Assembly (NCBI RefSeq): GCF_004114935.1
Contig: NZ_CP022221.1
Location: 2,315,001-2,379,000 of the forward strand
Reading direction: 5' to 3'
Length of the DNA: 64,000 nucleotides
Origin: Bradyrhizobium zhanjiangense
GTDB lineage: Bacteria > Pseudomonadota > Alphaproteobacteria > Rhizobiales > Xanthobacteraceae
Each line of letters begins with the position of its first letter. The stretch's first letter is position 1. A program made the position numbers and the translations under genes. Of this stretch, positions 37,262-45,850 are shown one piece after another. Under the pieces are notes generated by a model that was not told the DNA's origin, made no database searches, and saw only the letters and a program-made list of their open reading frames with translations.

Positions 37262-38541
37262 CGAACGAACTTGTCGCGCTCCTGGACGGCAATGAAGTAG
37301 GCCGCGTGCACAATGATGCGCGCGGGCGACTAACCTTTGTCTATAAAAGCGACTGGCGCGGCACACGTGGGGCTTACCCCCTCTCACTCTCGATGCCGCT
37401 CGCTGCTGAAGAACATGGTCCTCACGTCGTGCAGGCGTTCCTTTGGGGACTTCTGCCGGACAATGAACGTGTACTCGATCGCTGGGCCAAGAAATTTCAG
37501 GTCTCGGCCCGCAATGTCTTTGCCCTTATCTCTCACGTCGGCGAAGATTGCGCAGGAGCCATCCAGTTCATCACGCCCGATCGGCTGGAGGCTCTGAAAA
37601 CCGGCAAGGACGACAAGGTCGAATGGCTGGACGAGCCGGAACTAGCAAAGCGGCTCCAAGCTTTACGCGAGGACCACGCCGCCTGGCGTCTGCCGCGCGA
37701 TACCGGCCAATTCAGCCTTGCTGGCGCCCAGCCGAAGACGGCCCTTGTTCTGCAGAAGAACCGATGGGGCATTCCGTCCGGGCGCATTCCGACCACCCAT
37801 ATCCTCAAACCGCCGACGGGCCATTTCGATGGTCACGCCGAGAATGAGCATATCTGCCTGCAGCTCGCACGCGAGCTTGGGCTACCCGCCGCCGATACGA
37901 AGGTGATGCGATTCGCGGACGAAATTGCAATCGTTGTCGAGCGCTATGACCGCCAAGTGAGCGGGAACAACATCATCCGGGTCCACCAGGAAGACATCTG
38001 TCAGGCATTGGGCATCTTGCCTACCAAGAAATATCAGAACGAAGGTGGGCCTACGCCCGCCGATGTGATCGAGCTCTTGCGCACCTACTCGACGGACCGT
38101 GGGACCGATGTTGATACATTCATCGGCGCACTTGCCTTTAATTGGCTCATTGCGGGAACCGATGCTCATGCCAAAAACTACTCGCTTCTCTTGGCTAGCG
38201 GCCCGCATGTCAGGCTCGCACCGCTCTATGACATAGCCAGCATCCTTCCTTATGACGATGTCGATGCCCATAAGATTAAGCTCGCGATGAAAATCGGCGG
38301 CGAATACAAACTCAGCCAAATCGGCCTTCGCCAATGGCAGAAGTTTGCGCGCGAAACGCGGCTTGATGCCGACAAGATGCGTGCAGCACTAATTCAGATG
38401 GCCGAGCAACTTCCGGATTTCATCACTGCGGCGCGTGCGCGGGCCCAAAAAGAAGGCTTGGACAATGCCATCATCGGGCGCTTGGCCGACCGGTTGATCG
38501 CTCGAGCACAGGCCTGCGAACGTCTCCTGAAGGGGACCTAG
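37258..38541 (+). CDS. hipA: HipA-type serine/threonine kinase toxin
   Basis: 427 residues starting at the ATG within the ATGA overlap. The HipA N-terminal (couple_hipA) domain reads ELVALLDGNEVGRVHND through PLSLSMPL and FLWGLLPDNERVLDRWA. The kinase part has AGAQPKTALV, HILKPPTGHFDGHAENEH (ATP lysine), HQEDICQALGI, the catalytic GTDAHAKNYSLL (~300) and the metal-binding LAPLYDIAS. Family role: phosphorylates glutamyl-tRNA synthetase or other tRNA synthetases and halts growth, held in check by HipB. All kinase residues I know are present, so the pair appears active. It borders decayed phage DNA. Confidence 0.9.
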   Translation: MTNELVALLDGNEVGRVHNDARGRLTFVYKSDWRGTRGAYPLSLSMPLAAEEHGPHVVQAFLWGLLPDNERVLDRWAKKFQVSARNVFALISHVGEDCAGAIQFITPDRLEALKTGKDDKVEWLDEPELAKRLQALREDHAAWRLPRDTGQFSLAGAQPKTALVLQKNRWGIPSGRIPTTHILKPPTGHFDGHAENEHICLQLARELGLPAADTKVMRFADEIAIVVERYDRQVSGNNIIRVHQEDICQALGILPTKKYQNEGGPTPADVIELLRTYSTDRGTDVDTFIGALAFNWLIAGTDAHAKNYSLLLASGPHVRLAPLYDIASILPYDDVDAHKIKLAMKIGGEYKLSQIGLRQWQKFARETRLDADKMRAALIQMAEQLPDFITAARARAQKEGLDNAIIGRLADRLIARAQACERLLKGT

Positions 38542-39009
38542 TTTTGGGGGGCATGGCAAATAGACCAGCGCCTCGCGGCACCAGCACCAGCATAATCATC
38601 GTCGGCGTCGGGTTCGACACCGCGATTATCGCCGCCATGATCGCCGTCGGCGTCGCCGGCGCCGGCATTGCCGGACCGCGATGATCGGCGGGCCGATGAT
38701 GATTATCGCCAGCAGCAGCGCCAGACCGGCGTCAGTGAAGCGGCATGCCTCGCGTCTAGGTCACTACAATCGTTGTGACAGTCGACAACTGAATCCACTC
38801 TCGCCCGCCGACAGATAACAGCGAGGAGCTTGCTGCTGCCGAACGTACTCTACTTGGCTAAAGGCAGATTCTCCCCCAGAATTGCCAATGTATGAATGCT
38901 TCAGCTCGGGAAGCGCTGACAATGTCGGATCTCGATCGTCACTTCCAAGCCATTTGGAACCGAGCCTGCAATGGGCCATCGCTTGCCGCTTTAGCGCCCG
39001 AACAGACGA
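38542..39009. other. Low-complexity intergenic DNA after hipA
   Basis: Rich in short repeats such as ATCGCCGCC, GTCGGCGTCG and CAGCAGCAGCG around 38560-38730. I see no gene and no terminator. Confidence 0.4.
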
Positions 39010-39698
39010 TGGGCTATCGAGCGCGACCTCGACGTGACAAGCGTGGAGGAGCGCGAGGTGGGCAATTTCGCAACGACTCCGGCCGTCGTGCTCGACGTCG
39101 GGGGCGTCAAGGCATGCTTCCCGAAAATTGGGGCGACAGGTGATCCGAATTGGGAGGTGCGCCGGCAAGCAGCGGAGGCAAACGCGGCATTGTGGGAAAA
39201 AATGGAGTGATTCTCTCCGTTCTGGATTCCCATGGGAGAGGCAAGAAAGATCCTTGGCGCTGCAAGAAACTGTACGCGCGAGCGAGCTATCGAGCTCTTC
39301 AACTATCATACATCCACTTTGTACACAGTGCCTTTCGAGGCCATTTGTATCGCACAGATCTTGCCTCAGGCACGCAGCCTGCAAGAGATTTGCCCCTGGC
39401 GCGGGAGGCGTTCCTCGCCTTCTACAGCGGATATCGCGCTTCAAGCATTTCCGCGCTCATCCCGGCTATTGAAGGAAGTCTGACGCGGATCGTTTCTGCC
39501 TCAGGAAACGAGCTTCCAATTGCCGCCAAAGTCGATCGCGTCATTGATCGATGCATCGAAAACGCGGCAGGTCTTCACTACGACAGGATGTGGGTGCCAG
39601 AGGACTATCTGAGCAAGGACTACTTGCTTGGTCAGGATGAGCGTGCTTTCGCGTTCGAATTCCCATTGGAACAGGGAGCCTATGGAAATGGTCGATGA
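39010..39698 (+). pseudogene. Decayed phage- or island-type genes, function unknown
   Basis: Pieces with gene-like composition lie in different frames. One, ending TGA at 39208, contains PAVVLDVGGVKACFPKIGA and ANAALWEKME. Another has ELFNYHTSTLYTVPFEAICI. A third has SSISALIPAIEGSLTRIVSA, AAKVDRVIDRCIENAAG and MWVPEDYLS. No single frame carries the whole, and I know no family for them. They are probably one or two ordinary genes broken by small shifts. Confidence 0.4.
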
Positions 39699-39892
39699 AA
39701 CTAGCGATCCCATGCTTACCGCCCCGGAATGCGCAAGCTTGTTCGGTGTGTCTAGTTACGACTTTCTGGCGCTGGATCGCCGGTGGGCGCGCGCCGAAAC
39801 CGATCAAGCTGTGCAAGTTGTCGCGTTGGCCGAAATCTGAGATTTTGGGCTTGATGCAGCGCGCGAAAGCTGCGCGCCAAGTTGCCGCCTAA
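39682..39892 (+). pseudogene. AlpA-type excisionase/regulator, frameshifted
   Basis: The start frame from 39682 reads DPMLTAPECASLFGVS; the second frame gives TTFWRWIAGGRAPKPIKL and WPKSEILGLMQRAKAARQ, ending at 39892. Joined, they match AlpA-like winged-helix proteins ('LLT..EAA.LLGVS..TFWRW...GR.PKPIKL...RW..SEI...I'), which control excision and integrase genes in prophages and integrative elements. A small shift within the 'GVS-TTFW' loop inactivates it. Confidence 0.75.
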
Positions 39893-40011
39893 TCCGTCAC
39901 GCTCGGGGAAAGAAAACGCTCCGAAGATTTCTCCTGGGGGCGGCACCGCGTTTAGATCGTGATTGGCCTTGCGATCTATAAACCAATGGTCCCGCTTTTA
40001 CAAGATGTAAG

Positions 40012-40448
40012 GGCACACGAGGAACGCTCACGTTCCTCCGACAGATTGGACTGTCGCTGATATCGATCTTGATCCGTTCGACGTAATCGATCCGCACATA
40101 GCCGACAAAGCAAAGCGCCTTCATCGAATTCATCGCTGGGTTTTCTTCCTATATTGCTGGATCAATGAATGGGGCGGGGCGCTACTGTTTGACCGGAAGT
40201 ATCACCCGCTGTGTTGCAAGCGGCCGGATGGCTCGGTGGAAATCCTGGCTGTAGCGAACATCGAACGCGCTGCTCTGCCACAAGCCCAAGAAGCTGCGAT
40301 TTCTGTACGGGAGTCTCGACCATCCATAGTCCGACGTCTCGGTTTGGGAGAAGTGGTCTACCGCAGGTATGACGTGCTCGACCGCGTATTTGCAGAACGC
40401 CGTAGGAACTTCCGGCGATACCTCGCAGGTTTCGGTGATCTCAGATGA
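40012..40448 (+). CDS. Unknown element-borne open frame, start unclear
   Basis: After a TAA at about 40010 one frame stays open to the TGA at 40446-40448 with good composition: WTVADIDLDPFDVIDPHIAD, RIHRWVFFLYCWINEWGGAL and YRRYDVLDRVFAERRRNFRR. No ATG occurs early; a GTG at 40236 would give only 70 residues, so the true 5' end may be in another frame. Its stop overlaps the first ATG of the primase relic by four bases. Function unknown. Confidence 0.35.
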
Positions 40449-42425
40449 ATGCCGTTGATGCCCTCCCGCTCTACGGGTTGGAAACGCCGGAGGTGCGAGA
40501 CAGGCAATAGTCGTTGAGGACGAGAAGTGCCGCGACGCGCTCGCCCGCGAGACGGGTAGGGCCGTGGTGTCCTGGGCGGGCCGAACGCAAGGCGTCAAGC
40601 ATACCGATTGGACGCCGCTGGCTGGGCGCAACATCGTGATTTGGCCGGATGCCGACGCGCCGGGCCTTGCGACTGCGAATGAGATTGCGGCCATCCTGGT
40701 CGCGCTCGCCTGCACCGCGTCATGGATGTCATGCGGGACAATCCGCCGAAAGGCTGGGACGCCGCTGACGCGGTTGACGGCGGATGGGACAAGGACCGCC
40801 TTGACGGGTTCATGCGGGACACGGTTCGTCCGTGGTCGCCGCCCGCGCCGCCAGCGGAGAAGTCCGCAGCACCTGCCGGTCCGGTCGCACCAGCCGCGCC
40901 CGTCCCTGATGTTCAGGGCGACCGTCTAAAGGGCGAGCCGATCTATGGGATATTCACGAAGCTGTTGACCGGGCAATGGCGGTGCTTTCGAATCCTGCGC
41001 TCGGCATCTACGCACATGGCGATGATCTTGTGCGAGCTGTCACGTACAGCATGCCGACGCGGACACTCACAATCGCAAAGCAGGGCGAGAATGTCGATCG
41101 CCCCGACGTAACGGTTATCATCGCAACGTTTCTGATGTTGCCTTGGTCGAGACGCTTAGCGCCATGCCACATTTGCGAAATGGGATGCGCGCGCCGGCAA
41201 GTTTGTGCCGTGCGATTGCCCCACGTAAATCGCTCGCATGATCCTCGCGAGTAAGGGCCATGGCTGGACCGTGGCGCGCCTGCGGGCCATCATCAGCGCG
41301 CCGACGCTGCGGCATGACGGAACGGTGCTCAGCGCGCCTGGATACGACAAGGCCACTGGCCTCTTGCTGGTCGGAGATCGCATCTGGAGGCAGGTTCCTG
41401 AAAACCCGTCTAAACGCGATGCCATAAAGGCGCTCGATGTCTAAGCAGAGCCAATCGCGGGGTTTCCTTTCGTCGATAACTCCGACCGCGCTGCTGCCTT
41501 GGCGCTGCTCATCACTAGCGTCATGCGTCCGAGCCTCAAAACGGTTCCGATGTTCACCGTAACCGCGCCGGCCGCCGGGACAGGAAAAAGCCTCCTGGTA
41601 GACATCGCCGCCATACTGGCAACGGACCGCAAGGCCGCAGTCGTCACGCCTACCCAAGATGAGGCCGAACTCGAGAAGCGGATCGGCGCAGCCGCACTTG
41701 CTGGCGATCAGATTATCGGCATCGACAACGTAACGCATATCCTGCGCAGCGATCAGCTTTGCCAGTTGCTCATTCAAGAGAAAGTTCAAGTCCGAGTGCT
41801 CGGCGCGTCCAAGAATGTACGCATTCCTTCCACGGCTCTCATCTGCGCGACTGGTAACAATCTCTCGGTCCACGGCGATCTAAATCGCCGCGCCGTTCGT
41901 ATCCGGCTCGACGCCAAGTGCGAGCGGCCTGACGAGCGCCGTTTTGATCGGCATGCGGCAGGCCTCGCATTACGGAAGCGCGCGGAACTCGTCGCCGCCG
42001 CGCTGACGATCGTCCGGGCTTACCTCGCTGCCGGTGCTCCAAGTCAGGCAGCGCCCACGGGATCGTTCGAGGATTGGTCTGACACGGTGCGTTCGGCGCT
42101 GATCTGGATGGGAATGGGCGACTGCCGAGGGGATGTCGATGCGATGCGCGCAGAGGATCCCGAGAAGGCGGAACTGGCTGAGATCATGGAAGGTCTGCCG
42201 ACCGGCAGGTTCACGGTCCGCGAAATCGCACACAACGTCTCCGAGAGCCCCGAGCTGCGAGAGGTGTTCGCCGGCTTTGTGGGCAGGAATGGTGTGTTCG
42301 CCACGAAGACCTTCGGTCGGTATCTCGCGCGGTATCGCGGCACGATCGTCGGAGGGCGATCAATCGAGCTGATCGCCAACGGTGCTGTTTGGCAGGGCCA
42401 AAGCCAGACTGAAGTTCGGTGGTGA
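40441..42425 (+). pseudogene. Phage/integrative-element primase-helicase (TOPRIM plus P-loop ATPase), several frameshifts
   Basis: One long protein is spread over three frames. The TOPRIM part has AIVVEDEKCRDALA and NIVIWPDADAPGLATANEIA (acidic E and DxD), then PPKGWDAADAV and a proline-rich linker. After a gap come GIYAHGDDLVRAVTYSM, APTLRHDGTVLSAPGYDKAT and FPFVDNSDRAAALALLITSV. An intact ATPase stretch from 41499 follows, with Walker A APAAGTGKS, DNVTHILRSDQLCQLL, ICATGNNLSVHGDLNRR and a full C-terminus. Shifts lie near 40495, 40715, 40975 and 41155, and the 41444 stop is a further break. Relatives are common in rhizobial prophages and mobilisable elements. The long 3' frame (42425 end) might still make a protein. 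Confidence 0.8.
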
Positions 42426-42448
42426 GCGACCCGCATAGCCTCAACAGA

Positions 42449-42471
42449 CCCGGCCTTGGCCGGGTTTTTTT
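42449..42471 (+). terminator. Rho-independent terminator after the primase-helicase
   Basis: CCCGGCC (42449-42455), a TT loop and GGCCGGG (42458-42464) are followed by seven T. Confidence 0.92.
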
Positions 42472-42510
42472 GTTGTCAGCACCCAAACAAATTTGGAATT
42501 CCATCCTCTT

Positions 42511-42643
42511 GAGGTTTGTGAGGTTTCCGAGGTTTCTCTCAACCCTAACGCGGAAATTGTCAGTAGAGATGGTTATATACCCGTGCATACATGACAATGC
42601 CTAGGAGGCGACTGAAACAAACCTCAGAAACCTCCGAAACCTC
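42511..42643. repeat. 133-bp nested dyad with two 3-unit iteron arrays
   Basis: GAGGTTT occurs at 42511, 42520 and 42529 (9-base period). Its complement AAACCTC occurs at 42619, 42628 and 42637, also at 9-base period. Inside lies ATTGTCA (42556-42562) facing TGACAAT (42592-42598). Outer and inner pairs share the same centre, 42577, which falls in an AT-rich GGTTATATACCC core. The arrangement suggests a protein-binding site such as a replication origin, operator or recombination site of the element; it follows the primase-helicase terminator directly. Confidence 0.85.
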
Positions 42644-42672
42644 ATCGCCCTCGATCTCACCTCACGTAAGAA

Positions 42673-42975
42673 ATGGTCCTTTCAAAAATGACACTCGAAC
42701 ACTTTCTCACCGCTGGTGTCGTTGGCTTCTCCATCATTGCTGGGGCAGCGTGGTTCCTGGCGGCGACTGTAAAAATCAATGTGCCCAAGCAAGGGGGCAA
42801 GATCGTCGACTTTCGAGAGACCATCGGAGATGAGCCGGGTGACAACCAGCTAGTGGTTGACGGCGTAGATGTTTGGCGGACATCTGCGTTGCAGGGTCGA
42901 TGGAACGCCACAGCAGCCGCTGCGGCTTGCGTCGCTGCGCTCCTTCAAGCATGGCAGGCTTCGCTTCACTGGTAA
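42673..42975 (+). CDS. Small membrane protein, function unknown
   Basis: 100 residues (or 95 from the ATG at 42688). Segment 1 (TAGVVGFSIIAGAAWFLAAT) is a clear membrane helix. The central, charged part includes KQGGKIVDFRETIGDEPG. The end (ATAAAAACVAALLQAWQA) may be a second helix. It sits between the nested dyad and the small terminase gene and may be a phage or element membrane protein. I know no family for it. Confidence 0.55.
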   Translation: MVLSKMTLEHFLTAGVVGFSIIAGAAWFLAATVKINVPKQGGKIVDFRETIGDEPGDNQLVVDGVDVWRTSALQGRWNATAAAAACVAALLQAWQASLHW

Positions 42976-43056
42976 TTATGGCCCTTCGGTAGAGATGTAG
43001 GGAAATGCAGTAGTGCGGTTGGTGGCGGCAACTATTCGCGTGCCACAGATCGCATT

Positions 43057-43596
43057 ATGGCATTGACCGCAAAACAGCAACGATTTGTTGAAAGCTACTT
43101 GCTCGATCTCAACGCGACGCAAGCCGCGATCCGCGCGGGCTATTCCAAGGGAACCGCAGACAAGCAAGGTCCGCGCCTTTTAGCCCATCCCGATGTTATT
43201 GCCGCGATCGATGCGGCCAAGCTCGCACGGTCGGAACGGACGCAAGTTGACGCGGACTACCTGTTGCGTCGCCTTTTCGAAGAGGCTGAGGCTGACCTTG
43301 CCGATCTGTACGACGAGAACAACAACCTCAAGCCAATAGAGGAATGGCCGGAAATTTGGCGGCAAGGCCTCGTTGCCGGTGTGGAGATCGACGCGCTGTA
43401 TGAAGGTTCAGGCGAGGATCGTCGGCAGGTCGGACACGTCAAGAAAATCAGGCTGAGCGATCGACTGCGCCGGCTGGAGTTGATCGGCAAGCATGTCGGC
43501 GTGAACGCGTTCCAGGATCAGGTTGCGATGAGCGGGGTCGAGGGGCTGGCGGACCGGATTGCCCGTGCCAAACTTCGCAACGGAAGCGATGGCTAA
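43057..43596 (+). CDS. Phage terminase small subunit
   Basis: 179 residues. The start ALTAKQQRFVESYLLDLNAT and AAIRAGYSKGTADKQGPRLL is the helix-turn-helix of the Terminase_2 family, which recognises phage DNA for packaging. ADYLLRRLFEEAEADLADLYD and RLRRLELIGKHVGVNAF follow as usual. Length is normal and the frame is intact. The expected large subunit does not follow: after a few codons the coding signal ends and a minus-strand gene begins. It is thus an orphan left by phage decay. The TTA/ATG region upstream lacks a strong ribosome-binding site. Confidence 0.9.
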   Translation: MALTAKQQRFVESYLLDLNATQAAIRAGYSKGTADKQGPRLLAHPDVIAAIDAAKLARSERTQVDADYLLRRLFEEAEADLADLYDENNNLKPIEEWPEIWRQGLVAGVEIDALYEGSGEDRRQVGHVKKIRLSDRLRRLELIGKHVGVNAFQDQVAMSGVEGLADRIARAKLRNGSDG

Positions 43597-43717
43597 CCCG
43601 ATGGTCAAAAGACTTGCGTCGCGCAGCCGAGCGTGATGCACAACGGCCTGTGGCATCGACCCGTGCGATGGCGGCGGAGCGAGCGCAACGAGGCGTTCGA
43701 AATGCCGTCTACAGGTT

Positions 43718-43745
43718 GGGCCGCTTTGGCGGCGGCCCTTCTCAT
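43718..43745 (+). terminator. Possible bidirectional hairpin between convergent genes
   Basis: GGGCCGC (43718) pairs with GCGGCCC (43732) across a 7-base loop, followed by TTCTCATTT on the plus strand. It lies at the end of the convergent 46-residue gene. Confidence 0.4.
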
Positions 43746-43882
43746 TTCCGGTGCTTGTACAATTCGGCCTCAGCCTTCTTTAGCTCGGCGTCGGCTTCTT
43801 CCCACTCTTTGGAGCCTGGGCGCATCTTGTCCCTGGCTTCACGCCACGCTGAAACATTCTCTGCGTATGCCTGGTCAGTCAT
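43742..43882 (-). CDS. Small charged helical protein (46 residues)
   Basis: On the minus strand an ATG at 43882 behind GAGGTG gives MTDQAYAENVSAWREARDKM, then KEWEEADAELKKAEAEL, ending YKHRK. It is strongly helical and charged, with good codon use and a proper initiation site. It is too short for common gene callers. Function unknown; it could be an antitoxin-like or phage accessory protein. It is convergent with the terminase gene. Confidence 0.55.
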   Translation of the reverse strand: MTDQAYAENVSAWREARDKMRPGSKEWEEADAELKKAEAELYKHRK

Positions 43883-44182
43883 TGAGCACCTCGTTGATCC
43901 ACAAGAGCTAATTAGGACACTACAAGATTCAAGGCACTATGAGGCCTCGTCTTGCCGACCTGTATTGCCGCGACGCTGATTCGGAGGACGTCAATCGGAA
44001 AGAATTGTGTATTCACACCTTGCGGCAACTAGAACGGGCGTTATGTTGTGCCCCGACACTGAGGTAGCCGAAGCGTGTAGGGGCACCGGGTGGCTATTTA
44101 AACTCCCAAAAATCTCTGCCACTGCTGGCTTAACGCGCGATGTCGGCTAAGTTAGGACCCCGCGCGAGAGAAGGAGGACACC

Positions 44183-44299
44183 ATGACGGTGTTACTCACT
44201 CTCGAAGCCAGCCAACCAAGTTGGAAGACCTTTCGTCTTGGTATTGGATGCAACTTGCATCTGGCTTCGATGATCGCTCTGCTCTCACAATTGTTCTGA
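44183..44299 (+). CDS. Small hydrophobic protein (38 residues) with its own terminator
   Basis: GAAGGAGGACACC gives an excellent ribosome-binding site for the ATG at 44183. The product starts MTVLLTLEASQPSWKTF and ends LHLASMIALLSQLF, a possible membrane-facing helix. A perfect terminator starts 11 bases after the stop. The unit RBS-gene-terminator is compact and looks selected. It faces the 3' end of the reverse transcriptase gene. Function unknown; the transcript itself could also act as RNA. Confidence 0.5.
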   Translation: MTVLLTLEASQPSWKTFRLGIGCNLHLASMIALLSQLF

Positions 44300-44309
44300 T
44301 CGACGGAAG

Positions 44310-44340
44310 GAGCCTCTCGGAAACGAGGGGCTCTTTTCTG
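44310..44340 (+). terminator. Rho-independent terminator after the 38-residue gene
   Basis: A 10-bp stem, GAGCCTCTCG with CGAGGGGCTC (one wobble pair), and a GAAA tetraloop are followed by TTTTCTGTTT. Confidence 0.92.
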
Positions 44341-44388
44341 TTTAGAACGTCCCATCGTCAGCGCGTTCCACCGCTGGCGGATTTGGAT

Positions 44389-45132
44389 TCAACTAGGCCC
44401 GACGGATTGGTTGTTCCGCTGCACCCGAGCACAATAGGCGATGAATGAGGCTTCCGCATTGGGACCCCGGGCCTCATCCATGAACTTTTGCATCCGCTCG
44501 TCGGTGACGCTGGTTTTCCCGTAGGTCAGGTGGCAATTGAATGCGATAATTGCCTCCGCTGGCTCGATCAGCTTCGCCGGATTTGCAGCCAGATTTGCTT
44601 GTGTGCAGGCTTCGAGAATGCCCTGATAGGTGATGCGCAACTCATGTGCGTCCGCCGCCGAGCCGATCAGGTCGTCAAAGTAAACCGAGACCAGGACGCC
44701 CCGGTCCATCGCCTCCTCGATCGACGAGGCAATTGCCGACCGCCACAGCGCCAGACTAGCTAGGAGCGGGGACTGCTTGAACCCGATCGGCAGAACGTAT
44801 TTCGGCCCGCCCTCGTACGGATTGCGTACGGTAGACCAGGCCGCATAATCCCGCGCTGAGTGAAAGCCCAGTTGACGCAGCATGTGCGCCACCCTGTTTC
44901 GAGAGATCGAATAGAAGAAGTTTTTGAGGTCGATGCGGAAGAAATATCGATTGGTTCGGTGCTCGTGGAGCGCCGCCACATGTCCGCCGCTGCGGTAGTG
45001 GAAGAAATAGTGAGGCAACTCGATTTCAGCGGCAAATTTGAGGAGCGTATCCCCTCGTCGATCGCATTCCGCGTTCGGGACGAAAATGTGTTTACCGCGA
45101 GACGTATAGCGTTCCTTGAAGTTTTCGAGCAT
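44389..45132 (-). CDS. Compact reverse transcriptase of unknown group
   Basis: 247 residues from the ATG at 45132. Polymerase motifs: RT2/A region FFRIDLKNFFYSISR (~63), LPIGFKQSPLLASLAL (motif B-like), the active site VSVYFDDLIGS (~151, FDD in place of ADD), and a NPAKLIEPAEAIIAFN thumb-side strand. There is no group II intron maturase, integrase or DGR-type SQ motif (it has SP). The small size and lack of accessory domains fit 'unknown group' or defence-associated RTs. The start overlaps a 52-residue gene by 41 bases, suggesting coupled translation. A retron- or DRT-like role is possible, but no ncRNA was proven. Confidence 0.8.
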   Translation of the reverse strand: MLENFKERYTSRGKHIFVPNAECDRRGDTLLKFAAEIELPHYFFHYRSGGHVAALHEHRTNRYFFRIDLKNFFYSISRNRVAHMLRQLGFHSARDYAAWSTVRNPYEGGPKYVLPIGFKQSPLLASLALWRSAIASSIEEAMDRGVLVSVYFDDLIGSAADAHELRITYQGILEACTQANLAANPAKLIEPAEAIIAFNCHLTYGKTSVTDERMQKFMDEARGPNAEASFIAYCARVQRNNQSVGPS

Positions 45133-45250
45133 CGCAGTTGGCGACCTTATCCAGGATCTCAAGCACAGCCTTGGCCAACCGTAGAACGGCAGTCAAGACC
45201 TGCAGGGTCACCCGAATAAGGCGCGCCCGACGTGCGAATTTCTTCGTCAT
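45092..45250 (-). CDS. Small basic helical protein upstream of and overlapping the reverse transcriptase
   Basis: An ATG at 45250 after CGGAG gives 52 residues: MTKKFARRARLIRVTLQVLT, then AVLRLAKAVLEILDKVAN, ending YVSR. It is basic at the N-terminus and amphipathic after that, apt for RNA or membrane binding. It overlaps the RT gene by 41 bases in another frame. Good initiation signal and helical pattern support a real gene; its family is unknown. Confidence 0.5.
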   Translation of the reverse strand: MTKKFARRARLIRVTLQVLTAVLRLAKAVLEILDKVANCDARKLQGTLYVSR

Positions 45251-45357
45251 CGAACAACTCCGTATTCCGCCCGTCGACTACCCGCGATGCCAGTTTTGGA
45301 ATCGCCAACCGAGAGAGACCCATTGCGTAACAACAGATACCCCTAAGGCGTGCAGGT

Positions 45358-45373
45358 AACGTTACGTAACGTT
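45358..45373. promoter_or_regulatory. Perfect 16-bp palindrome upstream of the RT operon
   Basis: AACGTTACGTAACGTT is fully self-complementary and lies about 110 bases upstream of the 52-residue gene on the minus strand. It could be an operator of the RT unit. The rest of 45251-45748 shows no clear gene; a short frame with KGHGKDGIETRDHTFGSFSG near 45610-45690 may be a relic. Confidence 0.5.
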
Positions 45374-45748
45374 TCGAAACATGCAGCCACGCGAAGCAGG
45401 TCATCGCCAACGTGCGTGTCGATAGGATCGTAGGTGGCGAGGTCGATCGCAAGGGGGCGCATCCTATAATCCACAGTTGCGTCATAAATGCCACCATTCC
45501 CCAAGCCCCGGCCACGACTATGTCGCGCGTTGCGAACATCGCAACGGATGTTGCGATCTTGCCCGCAGACGCAACGAGGCGGCGCGAACGAGGATTACTT
45601 CGGGCCTGCCGGCTTCAAGGGACACGGGAAGGACGGCATCGAGACGCGCGACCACACCTTCGGTTCATTCAGCGGCCACGCCAATTAAGATGGCGCAAAT
45701 CTTCCAAATCCTCTCTGATGTCCACATCTCAATGGGGTTTACCCTCAC

Positions 45749-45820
45749 GAGACAGGCCCCTGAGACGCAGAACATGTCTCAATAGGATTGACTTTGAAAT
45801 TATGAGACACCACCGTCTCA
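45749..45820. repeat. Putative res-like site in front of the resolvase relic
   Basis: The heptamer TGTCTCA and its complement TGAGACA recur: GAGAC at 45749 and 45762, TGTCTCA at 45775, TGAGACA at 45803 and GTCTCA at 45815. This gives inverted pairs with different spacing (45775/45803 and 45803/45815), as in resolvase binding subsites placed before the resolvase gene. Confidence 0.5.
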
Positions 45821-45850
45821 CGGTCTAAAGCCTAACGAAACACAGAGGCA

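Noticed and set aside
38560..38760. Coding frames in the GTCGGCGTCG-rich stretch
   Set aside because: Composition is simple-sequence and frames are short; likely non-coding.
42511..42643. CRISPR-like repeat array
   Set aside because: Units are 7 bases with 2-base gaps and arranged as two inverted triplets; there are no spacers and no cas genes.
44040..44340. Retron msr-msd RNA
   Set aside because: The segment is downstream and on the opposite strand of the RT, and I see no long inverted a1/a2 repeats; kept only as a small gene and terminator.
44389..45132. Diversity-generating retroelement
   Set aside because: Motif B ends in SP instead of SQ, no template/variable repeat pair was seen and no target gene is present.
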